Positions 50,266 to 60,145 are shown, counted from the first letter of the stretch. The stretch: DNA of 64,000 nucleotides from Dactylosporangium aurantiacum (GCF_000716715.1 NZ_JNYJ01000038.1:62001-126000); one strand, 5' to 3'. Numbers and translations are program-made. Notes: generated by a model from the sequence alone, not told the origin.

Positions 50266-51471
50266 TCAGCCGCGCCAGAGGGCGAGCATCATCGCTTCGA
50301 CGGCGATGCGTGGCTTGACATTGGCCTCGATGGCGACGCGGCACTCCAGGACCGACTCGAGGCGGCGCAGGGTGCTCTCCGGCGCCCACTTCTGCGCGGC
50401 GGCGGCGGCCAGCTCGTCGGTGTCGCCGTGCACCGGCTCGACCCGCGCGGCGAACGTGTGGACCAGCACGTCGCGGTAGAAGCCGGCGAGGTCGACCAGC
50501 GCCCGGTCGAGGGCGTCGCGCTGGGCCCGGGTGGCGCGGGACTTCTGCCGCCGCTCGAGGTCTTTGAGCTGCCCGGCCGAGCCGCGGGCCGCCCCGGCGG
50601 CGCCCTTGCCGGTGCCGCCGGCGCCGAGCGCGGTCTCCAGCGCGGAGCGCTCCTTGGCGTCGGTCTCGGCCACGGACGCGGCGGCCTCGGCCTCGGCGGC
50701 CTCGATGAGCGCGGCCGCGGCGTCGAACGCGGCGCCGATGCCGGTCAGGCGGCGCGGCACGGCGAGGACCGCCTCGCGGCGGGCGCGGGCCTGCGGGTCG
50801 CCGGCGAGCCGGCGGGCCCGGCCGACGTGGCCCTGGGCGGCGGCCGCCGCCCACGCCGCGGTCTGCTCGTCGAGGCCGTCGCGGCGGCGCAGGAGCGCGG
50901 CGATCGCGTCGGCGGGCGGCTGGCGCAGCGCGACGACCCGGCACCGGGAGCGGATCGTGACGGAGATGTCGTCGGGGTGGGTGCTGGGCGTGCACAGCAG
51001 GAAGACGGTGCGCGGCGGCGGCTCCTCGATGGCCTTGAGCAGCGCGTTGCCGGCGGCCTCGGTGAGCCGGTCGGCGTCCTCGACGAGCAGGACCTGCCAG
51101 CGGCCCTGGGTCGGTGAGCTGGCCGCGCGCAGCACCAGGGCGCGCATCTCGCCGACCGCGATCGACAGCCCTTCCGGGACCACGAACCGCACGTCGGCGT
51201 GGGTGCCGCCGAGCGTGGTGTGGCAGGCCGCGCACTCGCCGCAGCCGCCGTCGGGGCACTGCAGCGCGGCGGCGAAGATGCGGGCGGCCACCGACCTGCC
51301 GGAGCCGGGCGGGCCGGTGAAGAGCCACGCGTGGGTCATGCCCGCCTCGGCGACGTCGCCGCGGACGATCGCGGCGGCCGAGGCGACGGCGCGGCTCAGC
51401 GTCGCGACCGCGTCGTCCTGGCCGACGAGCTCGGCGAAGATCGGCGGGGCGGTGCTGACGTCCACGCTCAT
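50266..51471 (-). CDS. holB: DNA polymerase III delta' subunit
   Basis: 401 residues. AAA+ fold with an altered P-loop GPPGSGRSVAAR (Arg for Lys, so no ATP hydrolysis expected), a four-Cys zinc finger CPDGGCGECAAC, the SRC motif (RSRCRVV), and a helical collar at the C-terminus. It is part of the clamp loader of the replication complex. The start overlaps the tmk stop by 4 bases. Confidence 0.92.
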   Translation of the reverse strand: MSVDVSTAPPIFAELVGQDDAVATLSRAVASAAAIVRGDVAEAGMTHAWLFTGPPGSGRSVAARIFAAALQCPDGGCGECAACHTTLGGTHADVRFVVPEGLSIAVGEMRALVLRAASSPTQGRWQVLLVEDADRLTEAAGNALLKAIEEPPPRTVFLLCTPSTHPDDISVTIRSRCRVVALRQPPADAIAALLRRRDGLDEQTAAWAAAAAQGHVGRARRLAGDPQARARREAVLAVPRRLTGIGAAFDAAAALIEAAEAEAAASVAETDAKERSALETALGAGGTGKGAAGAARGSAGQLKDLERRQKSRATRAQRDALDRALVDLAGFYRDVLVHTFAARVEPVHGDTDELAAAAAQKWAPESTLRRLESVLECRVAIEANVKPRIAVEAMMLALWRG

Positions 51472-53651
51472 ACCCTGGTCTCCCGGCCCCCGTCGGGCAA
51501 CTCGTCGGGAAGCTCGTCGGTCAGTTCGTCGCCGGTCAGCGCGGTGACCGTCTCGGCGGCGTCCTCGAGGGCCTCCTCGATCGCCTCCTCGAGGTCGAAC
51601 TCCTCCTCGGCGGGCATCAGGTGCCGGACCCGCTGCAGCACGCCGGTGGCCAGGGCCTCGGCCGGCCGGGACGCGTCGAGCACCAGGTAGCGGCTCGGGT
51701 CGGCGGAGGCCAGGTCGAGGAACGCATACCGCACCCGCTCGTGGAACGCGAGCGACTCGCTCTCCAGGCGGTCGGCGTCGCCGCGGCGGCCGGCCCGGGC
51801 CAGGCCGACGGACGGCTCGAGGTCCAGCAGGACGACCAGGTCGGGCTTGAGGCCGCCGGTCGCCCACTTCGACAGCCACGACACCTCGTCGACCGGCAGG
51901 GTGCGGCCGGCACCCTGGTAGGCCAGCGACGAGTCGACATACCGGTCGCTGATGACGACCGCGCCGCGGGCCAGGGCGGGCCGGACAACGGACGCCACGT
52001 GGTGCGCGCGGTCCGCGGCGTAGAGCAGCGCCTCAGCGCGCGGGGTCACCACCTCGCCGGTGACCTCGGGCGGGTCGAGCACCAGGCTGCGGATCCGCTC
52101 GCCGAGCGGCGTGGCGCCGGGCTCGCGGGTGACGACGACCTCGCGGCCGATCTTCTCCAGCGCCTCGGCGAGGTGCCGGACCTGGGTGGACTTGCCGGCG
52201 CCCTCGCCGCCCTCGAAGACGATGAACAGCCCGCGGGCCGCGAGCGGCTCGTCGGGGCTGAGGGGGCGGCCACGGATGGAGCCGAGCACGTCGGCGAAGA
52301 GCGGCACGCCCTTCTTGTCGTCCATCTGGCGCAGTGCGACGACACCGGCGAGGACGCCGAGGATGCCGGCGAGGGCGAGCAGCGGCCGGGTGCTGGAGAC
52401 CTCGAACTCCCGGAAGCCGAGGTTGAGGTGCCGGGACCCGCCGGCGCCGACGATGACGCTGGACAGCGAGATGGTGAGCATGAGCACCACGCGGGTGCCC
52501 ATCTGCACGAAGGCGAACGCGCGGCCGCGCATGTCGTCGGCGACCTCGCCACCGAGCAGCGTGGTGCCGGACAGGAACGCCATGCCGGCGCCGACGCCGA
52601 CGAGCAGGGCGCCGCCGACGGCGACGGCCAGATGCGTGGCGAGGGCGAGGATGAGCACGGAGCCCGCGGCCAGCACGATCGACAGGCCGAACCAGCGGCG
52701 CCGCGACAGCGCCCCGACGATGCGCGGGCCGGCCGCGATGCCGACGCCGAGGCCCAGGAACAGCGTCGCGAAGAGCAGCGCGAAGCCGGAGTCACCGGCG
52801 CTGAGCGACACCGCGTAGAACTTGGCGGTGCCGACGACCACGCCGCCGCCGGCGAACGCGCCGAAGATGCCCAGCACCAGGCCCCGCACCAGCGGGGTCC
52901 GGCTGACGAACGACCAGCCCTGGGTGAACTCCTTGAGCATCCCGGGCTTGCGCTCGACGTCGGCGGTGCGCCGGCCGCTGATCTCCTTGATGCCGAAGAA
53001 CACGGTGAGCGCGGTGGCCAGGAACGTCAGCGCGTTGAACCACAGCGCGACCTCGCTCGGCTCCGCGCCCGCCGGGCGGTCCGTGGCGCCGAACACCACG
53101 ACGACCAGTTTCTCCAGGCCGATGAGCACGAGGCCGGCGAGCACCGGCGTGATGCCATACGTGGTGGCGAGCGTCAGCTGGTTGGCCGTCTCGAGGCGGG
53201 CCCGGGGCAGCAGGTTGGGCACCGCCGCCTCCTTGGCCGGCGTCCAGATCATCGCGGTGGTCTCGATGATGAACGTGGCGATGGCGGCCCACGCGATCAC
53301 GAGCGTGCTGTCGTCGACGACCAGCGCGGCGGCCGGCATCGAGGCGAAGAAGAGGAACCGGATCAGGTCGCAGACGACCATGGTGAGGCGCCGGTCGAAG
53401 CGGTCGGCGAACACGCCCGCGACGGGCCCGAGCACGAGCGCGGGCAGCAGGCGCACGGCGATGACCGAGCCGAACGCCACACCCTGCGCCGCCGAGTTGT
53501 CCACCTGCGCGGCGGCGAACGTCGAGGCAGCCAGCAGGCCGAGCCAGTCACCGAGGGACGACAGCCCCAGCACCGCCCACAGCCGGCGGAACGGCCGGAT
53601 GCGCAGGACCGCCTTCAGCTCGCCGAAGCCGGACAAGTCGCTGCTGGCGAT
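51468..53651 (-). CDS. tmk: MFS transporter-thymidylate kinase fusion
   Basis: 727 residues from a proposed ATC start. Residues 1-450 form twelve MFS-like helices. Residues 480-690 are thymidylate kinase: P-loop FEGGEGAGKSTQ, DRYVDSSLAYQGAG, then an acidic tail (about 690-727). TMP kinase makes dTDP in the cytoplasm; the function of the attached transporter is unknown. This fusion occurs in other actinobacteria. GAGGAGGT lies 7 bases before ATC 53651; the only in-frame alternative is TTG 53636, 22 bases from that Shine-Dalgarno. Confidence 0.92.
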   Translation of the reverse strand: MASSDLSGFGELKAVLRIRPFRRLWAVLGLSSLGDWLGLLAASTFAAAQVDNSAAQGVAFGSVIAVRLLPALVLGPVAGVFADRFDRRLTMVVCDLIRFLFFASMPAAALVVDDSTLVIAWAAIATFIIETTAMIWTPAKEAAVPNLLPRARLETANQLTLATTYGITPVLAGLVLIGLEKLVVVVFGATDRPAGAEPSEVALWFNALTFLATALTVFFGIKEISGRRTADVERKPGMLKEFTQGWSFVSRTPLVRGLVLGIFGAFAGGGVVVGTAKFYAVSLSAGDSGFALLFATLFLGLGVGIAAGPRIVGALSRRRWFGLSIVLAAGSVLILALATHLAVAVGGALLVGVGAGMAFLSGTTLLGGEVADDMRGRAFAFVQMGTRVVLMLTISLSSVIVGAGGSRHLNLGFREFEVSSTRPLLALAGILGVLAGVVALRQMDDKKGVPLFADVLGSIRGRPLSPDEPLAARGLFIVFEGGEGAGKSTQVRHLAEALEKIGREVVVTREPGATPLGERIRSLVLDPPEVTGEVVTPRAEALLYAADRAHHVASVVRPALARGAVVISDRYVDSSLAYQGAGRTLPVDEVSWLSKWATGGLKPDLVVLLDLEPSVGLARAGRRGDADRLESESLAFHERVRYAFLDLASADPSRYLVLDASRPAEALATGVLQRVRHLMPAEEEFDLEEAIEEALEDAAETVTALTGDELTDELPDELPDGGRETRV

Positions 53652-53778
53652 GGCGGCACCTCCTCAGTAGAACGCTTACTGTAACCACGCTACCGGTCTC
53701 CAGGTGTCGCCCAGGTGTCGACCGACGCGCCGTACGCGAGGTTCTTTCATATTCACCGTCGACTCGGTACGGTGAGTC

Positions 53779-54987
53779 GTGTCCAGCTCACGTGACGCCC
53801 TCAGGGCCCGCTACGACCGGGCGACCGCCGATCTCGACCCGCCGTTCGCGATCGTCGACCTCGATGCGTTCGACGCCAACAGCGCCGCGATGCTCGGCCG
53901 GGCCGCCGGCAAGCCGCTGCGCGTGCCCAGCAAGTCGGTGCGGGTCCGCGCGCTGATCGACCGGGCCCTGGCGCAGCCGGGCTGGCGGGGCGTCATGGCG
54001 TACACCTTGCCGGAGGCGATCTGGCTGGCCGGGCAGGGCACGTCCGGCGACATCCTGGTGGCCTACCCGACGGCCGACCGGGCCGCGCTGCACCGCCTGG
54101 CCACCGACGAGAAGCTCGCCGCGACCGTCACCGTCATGGTCGACAGCACCGCCCAGCTCGACCTGATCGACGCGGTGGTCCCGGCCAGTGAGCGGGCCGG
54201 CGCCGTGCGGGTCTGCATCGACCTGGACGGCTCGTGGCGCCCCGCCCGGGGCGTGCACATCGGGGTGCGGCGCTCGCCCGTGCACAGCGCCCGCCAGGCG
54301 GGCGAGCTCGCCGCCGCGATCGCCGGCCGTGCCGGGTTCCGGCTGGTCGGCCTCATGTGCTACGAGGCGCAGATCGCGGGCCTCGGCGACGCGCCGCCCG
54401 GGCGCCCGGTGCGCGGCGCGCTCATCCGGGCGATCCAGTCGCGGTCGTTCCCCGAGCTGCTGGCCCGGCGGGCGGCCGTCGTGGCCGAGGTCCGCCGCCA
54501 CGCCGACCTGGAGTTCGTCAACGGCGGCGGCACCGGCAGCGTCCAGGCCACCGCGCAGGACCCCGCGGTCACCGAGGTGGCCGCCGGATCAGGGCTGTTC
54601 GGGCCGTGGCTCTTCGACGGGTACCGCCGCTGGCGCCCGCAACCGGCGGCGTTCTTCGCCATGTCGGTCGTGCGCCGGCCGGACGCGCGGGTCGCGACGG
54701 TCCTCGGTGGCGGCTGGATCGCCTCCGGGGAGACCTCGCCGACCCGCCAGCCGCTGCCGTGGCTGCCGGAAGGGCTCGAGCTGATCGGGACCGAGGGCGC
54801 CGGCGAGGTGCAGACCCCGCTGGTCGGCCCCGGCGCCGCCGGCCTGCGCCTCGGCGACCGCGTCTACTTCCGCCACGCCAAGGCCGGCGAGCTGTGCGAG
54901 CACGTCAACGAGGTGCACCTCGTGTCCGGCGACACGATCGTGGACGTGGTGCCGACGTACCGGGGAGAAGGCAAAGTCTTCCTGTGA
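53779..54987 (+). CDS. PLP-dependent D-amino acid aldolase/dehydratase-like enzyme (fold type III)
   Basis: 402 residues. Alanine-racemase-like barrel with PLP Lys in LRVPSKSVR (about residue 52), a C-terminal D-threonine aldolase/D-serine dehydratase-like domain ([26 protein letters not shown]) with the metal-binding His/Cys region. Members act on D-3-hydroxy amino acids. TACGGT is 5 bases before the GTG, close to leaderless spacing. Co-transcribed with the methyltransferase. Confidence 0.84.
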   Translation: MSSSRDALRARYDRATADLDPPFAIVDLDAFDANSAAMLGRAAGKPLRVPSKSVRVRALIDRALAQPGWRGVMAYTLPEAIWLAGQGTSGDILVAYPTADRAALHRLATDEKLAATVTVMVDSTAQLDLIDAVVPASERAGAVRVCIDLDGSWRPARGVHIGVRRSPVHSARQAGELAAAIAGRAGFRLVGLMCYEAQIAGLGDAPPGRPVRGALIRAIQSRSFPELLARRAAVVAEVRRHADLEFVNGGGTGSVQATAQDPAVTEVAAGSGLFGPWLFDGYRRWRPQPAAFFAMSVVRRPDARVATVLGGGWIASGETSPTRQPLPWLPEGLELIGTEGAGEVQTPLVGPGAAGLRLGDRVYFRHAKAGELCEHVNEVHLVSGDTIVDVVPTYRGEGKVFL

Positions 54988-55949
54988 GCGTGAGCGTGAG
55001 CGTGCGGTGGCGGGCGGCGATGCAGCGGGCGCTCTACGGCCCCGACGGGTTCTTCCGCCGCCCCGGACCCGGCCCCGCCGCGCACTTCCGGACCAGCGCG
55101 CACGCCTCGCCGCTGTTCGCCGGGGCGATCGCCACGCTGCTGGAGCGCCTCGACGACGCCCTGGACCGGCCGGCCCGCCTCGACCTGGTCGACGTCGGCG
55201 CCGGCCGCGGCGAGCTGCTGCGCGGCGTCCTCGCCGCCCTGCCGCCGTCCGTGGTGGCCCGCGTCGCCGCCGTCGGCGTCGAGGTCGCGCCCCGCCCGCC
55301 CGAGCTGCCCGCGCGGATCGGCTGGGCCACCGGCATCCCTTCCGGCATCACCGGCCTGCTCGTGGCCACGGAGTGGCTCGACAACATCCCCGTCGAGATC
55401 GTGGAGCTCGATGCGCGGTCGCGGCCACGGTACGTGTGCTGCGCCGCCGACGGCACCGAGACGCTCGACGAGGCGCCGCTGACCCCGCAGGACGCGGCGT
55501 GGCTGGCCACGTGGTGGCCCCTCGAAGGGCTGCCGGAGGGCGCCCGCGCCGAGGTGGGGCGGCCGCGGGACGAGGCGTGGGCGGCCGCGGTGGGCAGCGT
55601 CGCGCGCGGCCTGGCCCTCGCGGTCGACTACGGGCACCTGCGCGGCGCCCGGCCGCTGTTCGGCACGCTCACCGGCTTCCGGCACGGCAAGGAGACCCCG
55701 CCGGTGCCCGACGGGTCGTGCGACCTGACGGTCGCGGTGGCGCTGGACTCGCTGGACGTACACCACCTGCTGCTGACCCAACGGGAGGCGCTGCGGCTGC
55801 TCGGGGTGCACGGCGGGCGGCCGCCGCTGGCGATGGCCTCCACCGACCCGGCCGGCTACGTGCGCGCCCTGGCCCGGGCCGGCGAGGGTGCCGAGCTGAC
55901 CGACCCGGCCGGGCTCGGCGGCCACCACTGGGTCATGCGCTGGGTATGA
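54984..55949 (+). CDS. SAM-dependent methyltransferase, MidA/NDUFAF7-like
   Basis: 321 residues. Motif [14 protein letters not shown] (about 63-75), [25 protein letters not shown] and a TLTGFRHGK segment characteristic of PF02636 proteins. NDUFAF7 methylates an Arg of complex I in mitochondria; interestingly, a lone complex I subunit lies 580 bases downstream. Its start is a run of GTGAGC units (four in-frame GTG codons), the first overlapping the aldolase stop. Confidence 0.82.
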   Translation: MSVSVSVRWRAAMQRALYGPDGFFRRPGPGPAAHFRTSAHASPLFAGAIATLLERLDDALDRPARLDLVDVGAGRGELLRGVLAALPPSVVARVAAVGVEVAPRPPELPARIGWATGIPSGITGLLVATEWLDNIPVEIVELDARSRPRYVCCAADGTETLDEAPLTPQDAAWLATWWPLEGLPEGARAEVGRPRDEAWAAAVGSVARGLALAVDYGHLRGARPLFGTLTGFRHGKETPPVPDGSCDLTVAVALDSLDVHHLLLTQREALRLLGVHGGRPPLAMASTDPAGYVRALARAGEGAELTDPAGLGGHHWVMRWV

Positions 55950-55974
55950 CGTCTGGTCATACCGGGGGTACACT
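55943..55974 (+). promoter_or_regulatory. Operator and promoter of the toxin-antitoxin operon
   Basis: GGTATGAC-GTCTG-GTCATACC (55943-55963) is a perfect 8-base inverted repeat ending 5 bases before TACACT (55969-55974), which lies 7 bases before the antitoxin ATG. The repeat covers the -35 region, so antitoxin/toxin autorepression is expected. Confidence 0.75.
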
Positions 55975-55981
55975 GTGCGGC

Positions 55982-56239
55982 ATGACGGCCAAGGTGACGT
56001 TGTCCTTCTCCGATCAGACCATCGCCGACGCCCGGCACTGGGCTGAGCGCGACGGGGTCTCGCTCAGCGCGTGGATCGACCGCGCCGCGCAGGAACGCGC
56101 CCTGCGCGAGATCTTCACCGCGCACGCCGAGGCGGTCCGCCGGGCCAAGCCCGACCTGGAGCGCGCCGCGCTCGCCGACGAGGAGGAGATCGCCCTGGTC
56201 GACGCGGAGCTGTTCAGCGGGCGCCGTGCGGCGCGGTGA
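55982..56239 (+). CDS. Antitoxin of PemK-type pair, ribbon-helix-helix-like
   Basis: 85 residues. MTAKVTLSFSDQTIADARHWAERDGVSLSAWIDRAAQERAL is a strand-helix-helix DNA-binding pattern; the acidic C-terminus (AALADEEEIALVDAELF) should wrap and block the toxin. Leaderless from TACACT. Overlaps the toxin start by 14 bases. Confidence 0.85.
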   Translation: MTAKVTLSFSDQTIADARHWAERDGVSLSAWIDRAAQERALREIFTAHAEAVRRAKPDLERAALADEEEIALVDAELFSGRRAAR

Positions 56240-56516
56240 GGTCTGGCTGATCAAGGGCGCCCGCGAGCGCCTCGGGCTGATCATCAGCTCCGACGTGTTC
56301 AACAGCACGGACGTGCCCGTGGTCATCGTCGCCGAGGTCACCGACCAGGAGGAGCTGCGCGACTCGCCGCTCGCCGTCGAGCTCGACGACCTCGTCGTCA
56401 TGCCCGACCGGCTGTCCTCGCCGCTGAAGCGCTGGTTCACGGAGCGGGTCGCCGTCGCCGACACCGCCACGATGCACAACGTCTCGCGCGCGCTGCGGAT
56501 CCTGCAGGACCTCTAG
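56226..56516 (+). CDS. PemK/MazF-family mRNA interferase toxin
   Basis: 96 residues with GTG start. [32 protein letters not shown] and the [19 protein letters not shown] segment fit the PemK/MazF barrel (PF02452). It would cut mRNA when the antitoxin decays. The stop TAG is also the first part of the nuoD -10 box. Confidence 0.86.
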   Translation: MRRGEVWLIKGARERLGLIISSDVFNSTDVPVVIVAEVTDQEELRDSPLAVELDDLVVMPDRLSSPLKRWFTERVAVADTATMHNVSRALRILQDL

Positions 56517-56519
56517 GCT
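56514..56519 (+). promoter_or_regulatory. -10 box of nuoD
   Basis: TAGGCT, 7 bases before the nuoD ATG; its first three bases are the stop codon of the toxin gene. Confidence 0.5.
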
Positions 56520-56526
56520 GGTTCGC

Positions 56527-57663
56527 ATGACCTCCGAGTTGACGGTCGGCACAGGGGCGGGCCTCGACACCGCCGACATGGTGCTCAACATCGGCCCACA
56601 GCACCCCTCGACCCACGGCGTGCTGCGGCTCAAGCTCGTCCTGGACGGCGAGCGGGTGCTCAGCGCCGAGCCGATCATCGGCTACATGCACCGCGGCGCG
56701 GAGAAGCTTTTCGAGGTCCGCGACTACCGGCAGATCATCATGCTGGCCAACCGGCACGACTGGCTGTCGGCGTTCGCCAACGAGCTCGGCGTCGTCCTCG
56801 CCGTCGAGCGGCTCATGGGCATCGAGGTCCCCGAGCGCGCCGTCTGGCTGCGCACCGCCCTGGCCGAGCTCAACCGGGTGCTCAACCACCTGATGTTCCT
56901 CGGCTCGTATCCGCTGGAGATCGGCGCGATCACCCCGGTCTTCTACGCCTTCCGCGAGCGCGAGACGATCCAGGCCGTCCTCGAGGAGGCGTCCGGCGGC
57001 CGGATGCACTACATGTACAACCGCGTCGGCGGCCTCAAGGAGGAGGTCCCGGCCGGCTGGACCACCCGCGCCCGCGCCGCGATCGACCAGGTCCGCCGGC
57101 GCATGCCGGACCTGGACAACCTCATCCGCCGCAACGAGATCTTCCTCGCCCGCACCGTCGGCGTCGGCGTGCTCTCCGCCGCCGACGCGGCCGCGTTCGG
57201 GGCCTCCGGACCGGTCGCCCGCGCCTCGGGACTGGACTTCGACCTGCGCCGCGACGAGCCGTATCTGGCCTACGGCTCGCTCACGGTCCCCGTGGTGACC
57301 CGCACCGCCGGCGACTGCCACGCCCGCTTCGAGGTGCTGCTGGACCAGGTGTACGCCTCACTCGACCTCGCCCAGGCCTGCCTCGACGAGGTCGACAAGG
57401 TCACCGGCCCGGTCAACGTCCGCCTGCCGAAGGTGGTGAAGGCGCCGGAGGGGCACACGTATGCCTGGACCGAGAACCCGCTCGGCATCAACGGCTACTA
57501 CCTGGTGTCCCGCGGCGAGAAGACCCCGTGGCGGTTGAAGCTGCGCACCGCCTCGTACTCCAACGTGCAGGCCCTGTCGAAGCTGCTCCCGGGCACCCTG
57601 GTGCCCGATCTGATCGCGATCCTGGGCTCGATGTTCTTCGTGGTGGGCGACGTCGACAAGTAG
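56527..57663 (+). CDS. nuoD: Stand-alone NADH-quinone oxidoreductase subunit D
   Basis: 378 residues, full 49-kDa subunit: [15 protein letters not shown], the quinone-cavity His region (HRGAEKLFE), [19 protein letters not shown], and the C-terminal [36 protein letters not shown] with the terminal Asp. It normally works in complex I with nuoC and nuoE. Here no other nuo gene is present, so this is a second copy (nuoD2-like) as seen in some actinomycetes. Confidence 0.9.
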   Translation: MTSELTVGTGAGLDTADMVLNIGPQHPSTHGVLRLKLVLDGERVLSAEPIIGYMHRGAEKLFEVRDYRQIIMLANRHDWLSAFANELGVVLAVERLMGIEVPERAVWLRTALAELNRVLNHLMFLGSYPLEIGAITPVFYAFRERETIQAVLEEASGGRMHYMYNRVGGLKEEVPAGWTTRARAAIDQVRRRMPDLDNLIRRNEIFLARTVGVGVLSAADAAAFGASGPVARASGLDFDLRRDEPYLAYGSLTVPVVTRTAGDCHARFEVLLDQVYASLDLAQACLDEVDKVTGPVNVRLPKVVKAPEGHTYAWTENPLGINGYYLVSRGEKTPWRLKLRTASYSNVQALSKLLPGTLVPDLIAILGSMFFVVGDVDK

Positions 57664-57878
57664 GGCTGTGCTGGCTGCCGCGCCTCCGGCGCGGCGGCGG
57701 GGGTTCCACCCGCAGCCCTCATACTCGCTGCGCTCGCACTTCCCAACCTGGCCCGACCGGCGAAATCTGGCGCTGCGCTTCCTGGCTTCGTCGTGGTCGG
57801 GCCTCCGTCGCGGGCCGGACCGGGCGGAGCCGTCGTGGTCGCCCCGCACCTCGTGACGCCGCAGCGGCGGCGGGGCGC

Positions 57879-60050
57879 TCAGCGCCAGCGGTCGTCGTTT
57901 CCCTCGAAGTCGACGATCTGGCGGGCCGGGCGGGAGCGGGGCTCGTCGCGGGAGCCGTTCCAGCCGTAGTCCTCGTCGTCGTCGTGACGGGCCCGGCGGG
58001 GGACGCGCTCGTCCTCGCGGGACGGCGCCGGGTCCTGCCAGCGGGACGGTGGCGCGGCCGGCAGTGCCGCCTGGGCGGCGCCGAGGGCGGGACGGTCGCG
58101 GCGGACCTCGGACCAGCGGGTGGTGCCCGTGTCGTCGCGGCGGGCCTCCTCGTAGCTGCTCTCGGACCACTGCGCGTCGGCCTCGCGTTCGCGCTCGCGG
58201 CGGGCCTCGGAGCGGCGCGGGCTCTCCCGGCGGGGCTCGTCGGCGGGCGGGTACTCCTCGTGCCGCACCGACGCCCAGCGGTCCTCGATGCGCACGTGGG
58301 TGCCGGTCTCGTCGGCGTGGACGGCGGCGCGGCGCTCACCCATGCGCAGCTCACGGCCGCCGCGCTCGTCGCTGTGGACCGACGCCCACCGGTCGGTGGT
58401 GCGCACGCCGGTCACGCTGCCGGCGTCGTCGTCAGGGTCGTACGCGCGGCGCCGGCCGCCCGTCCGCTCCACGTCGCGGGACGGGCCGTCGCCGTCGGCG
58501 CGGGCCATCCGCTCGCGCAGCAGCTGCTCGGTCCAGGACTCCTCGCGGGGGGCCTCGGTGCGTTCGATCCACTCGGAGCGCTCGCTGCGCTCGGTCCATT
58601 CGGAGCGTTCGGTGCGCTCGGAGCGGCTGATCCGCTCGGCGCCCCAGGCCCGGTCTGTGCGGTCGGACGGCTCGTCGCGACCCCCGCGGTCAGTGTGCTC
58701 ACCACGTCCGCCGCGGTCGGCGTGGTGACCCCGGCTCCGTTCGCCACGGTCGCTGTAATCGCCACGGTCCCCGTGGTCGCCACGGTCGCCCCGGCCGGCG
58801 TGGCTGCCGTAGTCGCCCCGGTCGCCGTGGCCGTAGTCGCCGTAGTCGTCGCGCTCGTCGCGGCGGCGGCGCCCGCCGGCCTCGCCGCCGTCGGCCCGCT
58901 CGTCTCGGCGGCGCCGGCCGCCGTCACCGTCGGACCAGCCGCCCTCGGCGCGGCCGGGGTCCGCGTCGGACCAGCCGCCGCGGCCGGTGCGCCCACCGGC
59001 GTCACCCCGCCCGCGATCGACCCGCCCGGCGTCGTCGTCCGGCCGGGCGCCCCATTCGCCGCGACCCGTGCGGTCGGACTGGTCGGCCCATTCGGCGGCC
59101 TCCCGGCCCGCCCGGCCGCGGTCGTGCGCGCCGGCCCGGCCCCGGTCGGCGCCCCGGTCGGCGCCCCGGTCGGCGCCCCGGTCAACGCCCCGGTCAACGC
59201 CCCGGTCAACGCCCCTGTCCGCGCCCCTGTCCGCGCCCCTGTCCGCGCCCCTGTCCGTGCCCCGATCCGCGCCCCGGTCGGTGTCGGGGTCCTCGCCGCG
59301 GTCGCCCCAGCCCTGGCGGGCGGCGCGGCCGGTGCGGTCCCCGGACTCGCTCCAGTGGCTCGCGTCGACGACCCGCCCGGCGCCACCGTCGGGGCGGCCC
59401 CGGTCGCCCGGCTCGTGCCAGTCCTGCCCGTCGCGGTCGGACCACTCGCCGGCCGGGCGGCGCTGCTGCGGGATCTCGACCGGGCGGGCGCCGTACACGG
59501 TGCCGTCGCGCCGCTGGTCGGTCGGGTCGACGACCATCGTCTTCGTGGTGACCTGCACGGTCTCCGTGTGCCGCAGCACGCCCTGGGGGACCGCGGCGGA
59601 GCCGACCGGCTGCGGGCCGGCGTGCTGCGCGGCGGCCGCCTGCTGGGCGGCGCGGGTGGTGCGCTCGAGCTGGCCGCGCATCATGTCGACCTGGTTGCGC
59701 AGGGCGTCGACGGTCTCGTGCAGCACGCCGATGCGCTCGACGAGCTGACCGTGCGTGGCGCGGGCCGCGTGGGTGATGTCGCCGCGGATGTCGTCGCGGA
59801 GCGTGTCGAGCTCCTCGAACATCGCCTCCTCGATCTCGCCGCGCAGGTTCTCGTGGTCGGGGCGCAGGGCGATCGACAGTCCGATGAGCACCACGACGCC
59901 CACCGCGAGCACCGCGGCGAGCTGCAGGACGAACCCGCCGCCGAAGAGCAGCAGCAGCGCGGCCAGCGGGGCGAGACCGACCCCGGCCCAGAAGAGGATC
60001 TGCAGCAGCTTGGCGCTCCGCACTCCTCCGGTGGTTTCCGCGCCTGGCAT
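57879..60050 (-). CDS. Two-span membrane protein with long disordered DRG-repeat tail
   Basis: 723 residues. Two helices (about 14-62), a coiled coil (about 70-140; NLRGEIEEAMFEELDTLRDDIRG), then about 570 residues of low-complexity mixed charge. A DRGA/DRGV tetrapeptide repeat (about residues 255-310) precedes DYGDYG/HGDRG-type and SERSEW-type arrays. No enzyme motif. It is probably a membrane-tethered scaffold with a disordered cytoplasmic tail. Function unknown. Confidence 0.7.
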   Translation of the reverse strand: MPGAETTGGVRSAKLLQILFWAGVGLAPLAALLLLFGGGFVLQLAAVLAVGVVVLIGLSIALRPDHENLRGEIEEAMFEELDTLRDDIRGDITHAARATHGQLVERIGVLHETVDALRNQVDMMRGQLERTTRAAQQAAAAQHAGPQPVGSAAVPQGVLRHTETVQVTTKTMVVDPTDQRRDGTVYGARPVEIPQQRRPAGEWSDRDGQDWHEPGDRGRPDGGAGRVVDASHWSESGDRTGRAARQGWGDRGEDPDTDRGADRGTDRGADRGADRGADRGVDRGVDRGVDRGADRGADRGADRGRAGAHDRGRAGREAAEWADQSDRTGRGEWGARPDDDAGRVDRGRGDAGGRTGRGGWSDADPGRAEGGWSDGDGGRRRRDERADGGEAGGRRRRDERDDYGDYGHGDRGDYGSHAGRGDRGDHGDRGDYSDRGERSRGHHADRGGRGEHTDRGGRDEPSDRTDRAWGAERISRSERTERSEWTERSERSEWIERTEAPREESWTEQLLRERMARADGDGPSRDVERTGGRRRAYDPDDDAGSVTGVRTTDRWASVHSDERGGRELRMGERRAAVHADETGTHVRIEDRWASVRHEEYPPADEPRRESPRRSEARREREREADAQWSESSYEEARRDDTGTTRWSEVRRDRPALGAAQAALPAAPPSRWQDPAPSREDERVPRRARHDDDEDYGWNGSRDEPRSRPARQIVDFEGNDDRWR
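59141..59285. repeat. 12-bp tandem repeat, about a dozen copies
   Basis: CGGTC(G/A)(G/A)CGCCC-type 12-mers in frame encode the DRG(A/V/T) units. Some copies are exact neighbours, so the array is probably expanding or contracting. Confidence 0.8.
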
Positions 60051-60084
60051 GAGCAGAGACCTTACCTAGTCTTCAGAGCAAGCG

Positions 60085-60118
60085 AAATGCCCGCCCTCGG
60101 GGTCGAGGACGGGCATTT
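60085..60118 (-). terminator. Terminator of the osmoprotectant transporter operon
   Basis: AAATGCCCG/CGGGCATTT outer and CCTCG/CGAGG inner stems around GGGT. It lies 28 bases after the binding-protein stop on the minus strand, ending in T-rich sequence on neither strand. Confidence 0.7.
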
Positions 60119-60145
60119 GGCAACTACCGTGCGTTATCGCCGGGG

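Noticed and set aside
50266..51879. holB start further upstream inside tmk
   Set aside because: MSVDV at 51471 overlaps the tmk stop by 4 bases; the upstream part is a shadow of the kinase domain.
51621..53684. Long plus-strand frame opposite the MFS-kinase fusion
   Set aside because: Charged low-complexity shadow of the real gene.
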